Assembly: GCF_001186125.1 (NCBI RefSeq)
Contig: NW_014040423.1
Location: 115,843-138,725, forward strand
Direction: 5' to 3'
Length of the DNA: 22,883 bases
Origin: Sphaeroforma arctica JP610
Taxonomy: Eukaryota; Opisthokonta; Ichthyosporea; Ichthyophonida
The translations under genes and the position numbers were made by a program. A model generated the notes under the pieces. The model did not search any database and had not been told where the DNA came from. It worked only from the letters and a program-made list of their open reading frames with translations. Below, piece after piece: positions 8,901 to 17,900 of the stretch (positions within the stretch are counted from its first letter, which is position 1; every line of letters begins with the position of its first letter).

Positions 8901-11900
8901 ATGGAGCTTCAATCATATGTATTCTATTTATAGAGCTTCAATTGTATGTATTCTATTCAATCGAGTGTGTTCTTGTTATAGAGCTTCAATTGTACATATT
9001 TCTCACATTAAAAAAGCCACAATTCTTAAATTATATATACTTTTCAAACCGAACAAGTATAGATGTCTACATATAGACCTCCAATTGGATATACTTTGCC
9101 TATTTATAGAATTACAATTGCATATAGTCTATTTATAGAATTGCAATTGTTTATAGTCGTATGTCTTCACCTGTTCAATGCTCATCGTCCCGTCTCTTGT
9201 TGTATATCTCTCAGGCGGACAGTGTACGATGTGGCAAAGACCAATGGGAATGTGCAAGTCATCTTCATCGAATCCATTTGCAACGATCCTCTGGTAAGCA
9301 ACACACAACCAATCAGCAGTGCAAAATAAGCTTTACCGAATAGAAAGCGTTGAACGTTTTATGATTTGGGGTTTTTTTTGTTTTTTATTTGGGTTTCCCG
9401 CATACTGTTGGCCCCTATGTTCGCGCCTTTCTGCGTATTCTCCCAGCAACAGAATCACGATGTGTTGTTGTAAGAGTGTGGGGGGGGGCTGTCCATATTT
9501 TGTTGAGAATCCGTTGTTGTAAGCGTGTGTGTGGTTTTGTCATTTCCGATTGTTAGTGACAGGGAACACAGTACAGACCGAGACCACCGCTATGCGCGTC
9601 TGTGTAGACATCTGTTTGTGGAATGCACTATTCTCGCGGGTCTCAACATAAAGTGCGTCGCATGACATGCTCACGTAACCTAAACCGTGAAACCCTAACA
9701 CAAGGTACGTATCATGCTAATCGTTGTAAGTGTGTACCATGCCATGCTCACATGCCACGTGGCCACACCCGTCCCCACAGATCCTCCAAAACAACATAAA
9801 TCTCAAGTTACAGTCACCCGATTATAAGGACATGGACCCCGTCAGGGCACGCAGCGATTTCATGGTATGTCTATTTTTCGAATCAGAGTAGTTCTATTTT
9901 TAGATTCAGAGTGGTTCGATTTTTAGAGGCTTGACAATTTCTGTTGTTTCGTCTTTTGGCGTGTTTACAGTCCATATCACGTGGGAGGTGGTGTGCATAT
10001 CACATGTTTCCGTCAGTTCTGATTGGATGTCACACATGGCACATCTAAATTCCATTGAGACACAGCTTCTTCCTCTACTGCACCATTCTCTGCTCATATG
10101 CGCTGTACTCTACCACAGAATCGACTGAAGAATTACGAGTCAGCATACGAGACTCTCACCGATACAGAAGGCGACTACGCTTATATCAAAGGTAGACAAC
10201 TTGTTATATATATGTGTGTGTGTGTGTGAATAAGCATATATATAGATATATAGATATATATAATTACGTTCTGTATAGTGCGGTTGTGCGTATGGATCCA
10301 CAATGTATGCAGTTCTTTCAGCCATTAATCTCTTACGGATTAAAGCATTGCACTGTACTTTGAGATACTTGATATGACGGATGTCGTAGGTGGGGCGTGT
10401 GGCCATCTGCTTGGCTATATATACTCGCTTGTTAGCAACATAAGATCAGTGACACTATCCATACGCAATGCAGAATAAGGATAGCGTAACGATATATATA
10501 TATATATAAATGTGTGTGTGTGTGTTTGTTTGTGTATATATTCATATGCATATACATATGTATGTGTATGTGTATAGATTCAAATACATATGTACCTGTA
10601 TATATAGTATTGAGTGCAAGAATCTTGTCAGTGTACGCGAATGAGGTTTTGACAAGGCGTGTAGGAGTGGATTATTGCTAACGTACGTTTGCGGGGGGGG
10701 GTGGCTGTTGAACAGTTATATGTCTGTGAATACGTTTCATACATTCCCATGTGCCTGTGAGAAAGTGTAGCACTCTCTCTGTAGATGCTAAGCTCAGCGG
10801 TATATTCTGTGGTACGCCCATTCTATCTGTCGGCGGATACCCTATGCTGCGTGAAAGCGTACTCGTTCAACAACACACACGTACCTGTTGTATAGTTGAT
10901 GCGTACAGTATCGTATGCATCTTATATTGTACTAGTTTTTCAGCAGTCTCACATGTGCTATCGTTTGCTTTTTTAGTAATAAATGTAGGAGGAAAGATAG
11001 TGGCACGGAACATCTCGTCGTTCCTGCCGGGCCTCATGTGCACATTCCTCATGAACATGCACTTGCAGCAACGCCCTATATGGCTCACGCGACACGGCGA
11101 AAGCGTGTACAACATGCAGTACAGGGTGGGAGGAGGTAAGTTCATATGTGTATAGGTATGTATGTATCTATATATATATGTACGTATGTATATGCATCTA
11201 TGCAATATATGTGAATTTGATATGCAAGTCTTACTGCATACGCACTTGCTCGTCTCCCCTTTGCGGATTCTGTACTCATAATCCGCACTTGCCGTATCGC
11301 GAGAGTGCGAGTTGTATTGCTATTTACCTATGTATACGTGCAATTTAAAAGTGCTATTCGCCTACTATGTATATACACGTGATCACTCTGTGCTGTCGGT
11401 GCATTTCTTCTTTATATATATATATATACTCGCCCGGGGTTTTCATGTCATGAGCATGGACATCGTATTGCCTCGAATGAACCCAGACGCATGCGATGTC
11501 CCTCCGTCTACTACAGTAGCTCTATACAAGGGCACCGTATGGGTGTGTACGGTTTAAGGGTTTAGGATGTCCCGTGCACTTATGTTGATTCGAACTCTGC
11601 CTATCCCTTCGAACCATTTACCTGTGTTAAATACACCTGAGCTAATTACACCGGTTTTAGTTACACCTGTGCTAATTAAACCTGTACTAATTACACCTGT
11701 GTTGTCTGATTCCCCTTCACGTGTGACAGACACAAAACTCAGTCCTCTGGGAAGACAATATGGGCGCGCGTTCTCAGTGTTTATCCAGGAACAGCTGGGA
11801 AACAGCCAACCGGAGTCGCCGCCAAGGTAAGTAACCAACCCTACGCGCACAATGGGTATGTATGTATGTATATATATATATATATATATATCTTAGATAG

Positions 11901-14900
11901 CTTTTGTCGTGCGAGGTCGTTCTTCCTACATTGGAAGGTTATCCTCTCGGGACACCATTGCGCGAATACAAATCATCCTTTCAACCGCTATTATATGTTG
12001 CAGCATCTTGAGAGTATTTCTGCTATGGTATGAGCATGTATGTATGTATTTATCATGTATGTATGTATGTATTTTTCATGTATGAATGTATGTATGCATT
12101 TATCATGTATGAATGTATGTATGCATTTATCATGTATGAATGTTGTATGCATTTATCATGTATGTATGTATGTACGTATGCAGAGTTCTGATGCACTTGC
12201 GTGCACTGTTAGACGCTATTTGTTATTCTCTCAGCTGACATCTGATGTCACATCAGATGTTAGCTGTGAGCTTTGTATTCGGCCAAGCCCTTGGGTCGCT
12301 CATCTCCTCGGTGTTCCTTATAAGTCCCGTTGAACGCCGTTCGTTTTAGCAAGCCCACTACAGTAGATATGCACCATTCATAGTCATGGCACACTATTCT
12401 ATTCATAGTATCAGCCTACTACAGTAGATATACACCACTCATAGCAATGGCACACTATTCTATTCATAGTATCAGCCTACTACAGTAGATATACACCACT
12501 CATAGCAATGGCACACTATTCTATTCATAGTATCAGCTTACTACAGTAGTTATACACCACTCATAGCAATAGCATACTATTCTATTTATGGTATCAGCCT
12601 ACTACAGTAGATATACACCACTCATAGCAATGACACTATTCTATTCATAGTATTAGCCTACTACAGTAGATATACACCACTCATAGTAGTGGCACACTAT
12701 TCTATTCATAGTATCGTTGCACTGCCATAGCAACGATGCCTTACGTGCAGCGCTAATAATACATTCATGCCATACTCATAGTATTGTATTGACAAGAAAT
12801 ATAGTACGTTTGTACGCTTGTCTCAGCGCTTTATCTCGAACCTCATTGTGTTATGGTGTAGTTGTACTTAAACCCACCTTTAGTTTGTCTATATCGGCCC
12901 ATACCAGCGTATCATCTCTAATTTCATTGAACTGTTTGTCGTGGTGTGTTCTCACAGGTCACCCATGTTGAACAGGCGCATGTCACCCTCTCTAGAGACG
13001 CCCCCGTCTTTCTTAGACCTACACGCGAGACTGGAAGAGGAGGTATGTATGTATGTATATATATGTGTGTGTGTGTACCTACACTTGCACAGGAGACTGA
13101 AAGAGGGTGTATGAAGTCGTTCATCTGTGAGTAGATATATTGTGTGTTCAGAAATCTGACCTGAACAGTCACGAAAGCACAATACTTATACAAAGACGAA
13201 GTATGTACAAGATACACGTGGTGCTCGATTCCTACCATTCTCTTAGATGATCAAAGCCCCCTATTATAGGCATTCATACACCAACCAAACTCCCTCCTTC
13301 TCTCACACTCACTCCCTCACTCATACATTTACACCCCAATCAAAGGCCCTTCTTCTCTCTATCTCACACTCTCTCTCTCACTCTCATACTCTCACATCTA
13401 CTTCAATAGTCTTTACTTTCTCTCACTCACTCACTCCAATGGTCTTTCTTTTCTTTGACTCACTCCATAGCAGTCCGACGAACCCGACGAACCCGACGAA
13501 AACGGTCACCCGAGCGGTCGGCGGAATCGCAGCCTAACCCTCGCCTCAGACGAAGCCCCGCCAATTATGGCGTTTACGCCGTGTACCAGTCCCAAACGGA
13601 ATGAGGTGGTTGTGTGGACGTCTGGGCTGCAGAGGGCCGTAGAGACAAGCTCCTACCTACCACCGGGGTACAACTTCCACCAGACGGCCATGTTGAACGA
13701 GATCTTTGCCGGACGGTGTGAGGGCATGACATACGGCCAGATTATGAACCAGGTGTCTTATAGTGTGTATTGTGAACCAGGGGGTTTTTTTGTGGTTTGT
13801 ATTGTGAACCAGGTTGTCTGGTTTATATTATATGCCAGGTTTTTCATATATTGTGAATCAGGTATTTATAGTTTATATTACGAACCAGGCAGTTTATTTT
13901 ATATTCTGTATTAATCAGCTATTCGTTTTATATACTATACCAACCATGCATGTATTTTCATATATATTATATCTGCAAGTGGGGTGGGGGGTGTATATCT
14001 GGTTGTGTGTGCTGCACGAGGTGTATACAGGCGTATTATGGGTGCATTGGATTATGTCCCTAACAGGCGTGCCTGCGAATTTATTGCCTCTAGCCCTATT
14101 ATGCTTCCCCGTATTTCGTCAGTTAGGTGTGGTCCACGCACACGCGCACACACACACACACACACCCTTTTGTTTTTGGGTCACAAATGTCCCGTTTTTG
14201 TCCCTTACGCGGCATTACAACGTGGGTCGGGCTCTGTGCTGGGTTGTGGTTGCGTTTGCGTTTGCGTTTGCGTTTGCCTTATAGGCGATCTCAGTTATAG
14301 AAATAGGACTATTCGTAAATTAGGTACGAGAAAAGGGTCATTTGGGAACCGAAAAAAGAAAGATACGAAGGAGGCGGTATTTAATATGGGGGCGATAGTG
14401 TACTTGGCGTCTGTGAAGGGCATATTGTCGTTTGCTTTTTGTTGGAAACCTATTTTTCTTTACGAAAGAGAAGGCTTCGTCTGAAGGTTGAAGGACCCTT
14501 CTGTATGTGGTTGAAGGGATGGGTGTGTGTGTATTTGTATGGATATATGTATCGATGTATGTGTACGTATTTTATGTATACGTATGTACCCACTCACCCA
14601 TTTGTGTGTATGTATGTAAACGTACATACCTACTCACCCATATGTATGTATGTATATATACATACATACCCACTCACCCATATACCCTCCATCTATCCCG
14701 TACCAGCTGCCTATGGAGTTCCTGGCGCGAGCCCGAGACAAACTGCGCTATCGCTATCCCAACAGTGGTGAATCGTACATAGACGTGGTAGAGCGTGTGC
14801 GACCGCTCGTGACTGAGCTAGAGAGGACCGTGGCCCCAATCATCATAGTGGGGCATATGGCGTCGTTACGAGCTATCTACGCGTACTTCATGAACGTCCC

Positions 14901-17900
14901 GTTGAAGCAGGTGCCGTACCTCAACTTCCCGCTGCACACGGCCGTGTGTCTGTCGGAGCTGCCCTTCGGCATGAAGGAGGACGTCTATCAGGTGTGTGGT
15001 ATGGCTCGAATGGGCCTCATATGTCTATATATATCGGCACCTGTCTATATATATCTGTATCTATATCTATATATATGTGTGTGTATGTGTATATATATAT
15101 ATATCATTGTACAGTCGTCGATTGTCGTCCCAATGAAGTGCATATGTTGCATGTGTGTTGTATATACGTACTTGCTAGTTGCACCGTTGAAGCAGGTGCC
15201 TTAACTCCACCTTACCTCAACTTCCGCAGAATAATGATGTGTGTCTGTCGGCGCGACCCTCAGGTATGAAGGAGGATGTATATCAGGTGCGTGGTATAGT
15301 TCGAATAAACTGCACATATATATCTATATATATGGTGTATATACATTATTGTGCTGTCGTTGCTTGCCTTGTCAGTATATAGCATATGTTCCATGTGTGT
15401 AATACCTTCGTACTTGATGTTGTACCGTTGTATCATGTGTCTCATATCCACAGAGTGAGTCTATCGAGTGTACGATATCGCTCAAATGAACTGCGAACAA
15501 AAAAATTGTTTGTGCTGTTCTATCGACGACATAATAAAACCTCGGAAGCTTTTACTTAGGATTGTTTCTACAATGGGGAAACTTGCTCACTACCTACGAT
15601 TGTCTCTATAACTTACCTACCTACGATTGTCCCTATAACTTACCTACTTACGCTTGTCCCTGTAACTTACCCACCTACGATTGTCCCTATAACTTACCTA
15701 CTTACGCTTGTCCTTATAACTTACCCACCCACGATTGTCCCTATAACTTACCTACCTACGATTGTCCCTATAACTTACTTACCTACGATTGTCCCTATAA
15801 CTTACCTACCCACGATTGTCCCTATAGCTTACCCACCTACGATTGTCCCTATAACTTACCTACTTACGATTGTCCCTATAACTTACTCACCTACGATTGT
15901 CCCTATAACTTACCTACTTACGATTGTCCCTATAACTTACCCACCTACGATTGTCTCTAAAACTTACCCACCTACGATCGTCTCTATAATTTACGTACGT
16001 ATGATTGTCCATATAACTTACCTACTTATGATCGTCTCTATAATTTACCCACCTACGATCGTCTCTATAACTGACCTACTTATGATTGTCCCTATAACTT
16101 ACCTACTTACGATTGTCCCTATAGTGGAGTCCGAAGAACGATGGAACGTCCGTATGGGAATACCTACCCAACTACTCGGTGACCAGTGATACGTCGGATG
16201 GCCATATTCTGCAGAGCGTTGCTTCTCTGGGCGAAGAATATGAGACCATAGACGAGGCGGAGTTCCAGAAGGTACTGTCTGGTTGAATGTCTGGTATATG
16301 CAATGTGCTTTATATATGCAATGTGCTTTATACAAGCAGCTGAGTCTCGACCTGTATTCTTCATGGCTGTACTGGGTTTAGTTCAAAAGGCTGAGTCACC
16401 TACAATCTTGATTGTTGTCCTGGATTTAGGTCCAGGTGCACACGATACGACCAGTACATTGTACACACGGGAGGTATGGTTGATTCTTTGAACCGTAGCT
16501 GAGAATACTCGATCCTTTTACTGTGTCTCTTGTTCTTTGAACCGTACCCGAGAATAATCGATCCTTTTACTGGGTGTCTCTTGTTTTATATCTGACAATA
16601 CAAACTGCATCTCGCCACATATCCTTTTGTTGCGAAGCGATGTACCTATAGAACGTCTATGTATCGTATAGCTGACCATATTCATCCAAAATGGCCGGAG
16701 CATTCACCATTGAGCCAAGTCCTTCTTATCCACATGCACGACTGTGCTGTAAACCGCTCACAACTCACAACTCACACCTAAGTTGTAACTTCTTTCTTCA
16801 CCTATAGTATCGTGAGAAAGCCATAGCAGACCAGAACCACGAGCGATTAGAAGGGGTATGTTATATCTGTCTGTGTGTCATGCGCGCCTGTCTTCGTTTT
16901 ATTCGCGTGGCCTATGTAGTTTAACCGAGCCCACACTCGTGTGTTATTGTTGGGCTACAATTGATTGGTTGTTTCTTATAATGTGATGTTCTAGTGCTGA
17001 GCTGAGATTGGTTGGTTCTAATGTTGAGCTGCCTTTGGTTAGTTTTAATGTTGAGATTTCACTGGCCAGTTTTCAATGTTGAGCTGTCACTGGCCAGTTT
17101 TCAATGTTGAGCTGTCATTGGTTAGTCTTAACGTTGAGCTGTCATTGGTTAGTTTTCAATGTTGAGCTGCCATTGGTTAGTTTTAATGTTGAGCTGCCAT
17201 TGGCTAGTTTTAATACTGTTTTTCAGTGAATTGATAGTTGGGCTTATCTGCGCACTACTTTCGTTTCCATTGAGTTTGTTCTGTAACGTTTGTTCTGTGA
17301 CATGTCTCGCTGAGAACAATACTCGAGCACTCCCAGTATTCAGCAAGAGTGTGATCATCCGCACATGCACATATATAACATACATACAGACAAACTACAA
17401 ACACTAACAACCATGCACATATATTACATACATACAAACTACAAACACTAACAACCACACACATATATAACATACATACAGACAAACTACAAACCCTATC
17501 AACCTTCCATACACACCTCACCAGGAGGAATACTTCAACCAGATGGTCAACTTCCTGTCGTTCGATCGCAACACAAAGCGAACGTGCAAGTGGGACAACT
17601 GCGACCGCCAATTCGCCAACCATCCCGCTTTTGTGGCGCACGTCATATCGGACCATTGCAGCTCAGGGGGTTCGGCCAGTAAAGCCCAGGAGGAACTACA
17701 CGCCCAGCCTCAGACCAGACCCCGCACCCAGGACCCAGAGGAATTAGGGCCGCCCCAGAACAGTCTGCGAGGACCGGACACGGACGTACACGGCTCAACA
17801 ATCGCTACAGCAACACACCTTCACGGTGCTGTGGATAGTTTGAAATCGACGGGTGGCCTTCCCCAGACACACACGCTGAATATGGTGTGGGAGGATGACC

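Larger units (their letters stand above)
11827..12957 (+). other. PFKFB intron 8, repeat-rich
   Basis: A 1131-base intron holding a TATG microsatellite, a 26-bp minisatellite (about 12050-12180), a long hairpin (12228-12270) and a six-copy 61-bp array (12354-12715). The acceptor is TTCTCACAG. No gene was seen. Confidence 0.85.

Noticed and set aside
12354-12715. Regular 61-bp repeats considered as a CRISPR-like array
   Set aside because: Units are contiguous and similar along their whole length with no unique spacers, and the host is eukaryotic. It is a minisatellite.
15562-15960. 132-codon frame of repeated TYDCPYNLP
   Set aside because: The 27-bp minisatellite period is a multiple of three, so any open unit gives a long frame. 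It lies between exons 11 and 12 and has no other support.
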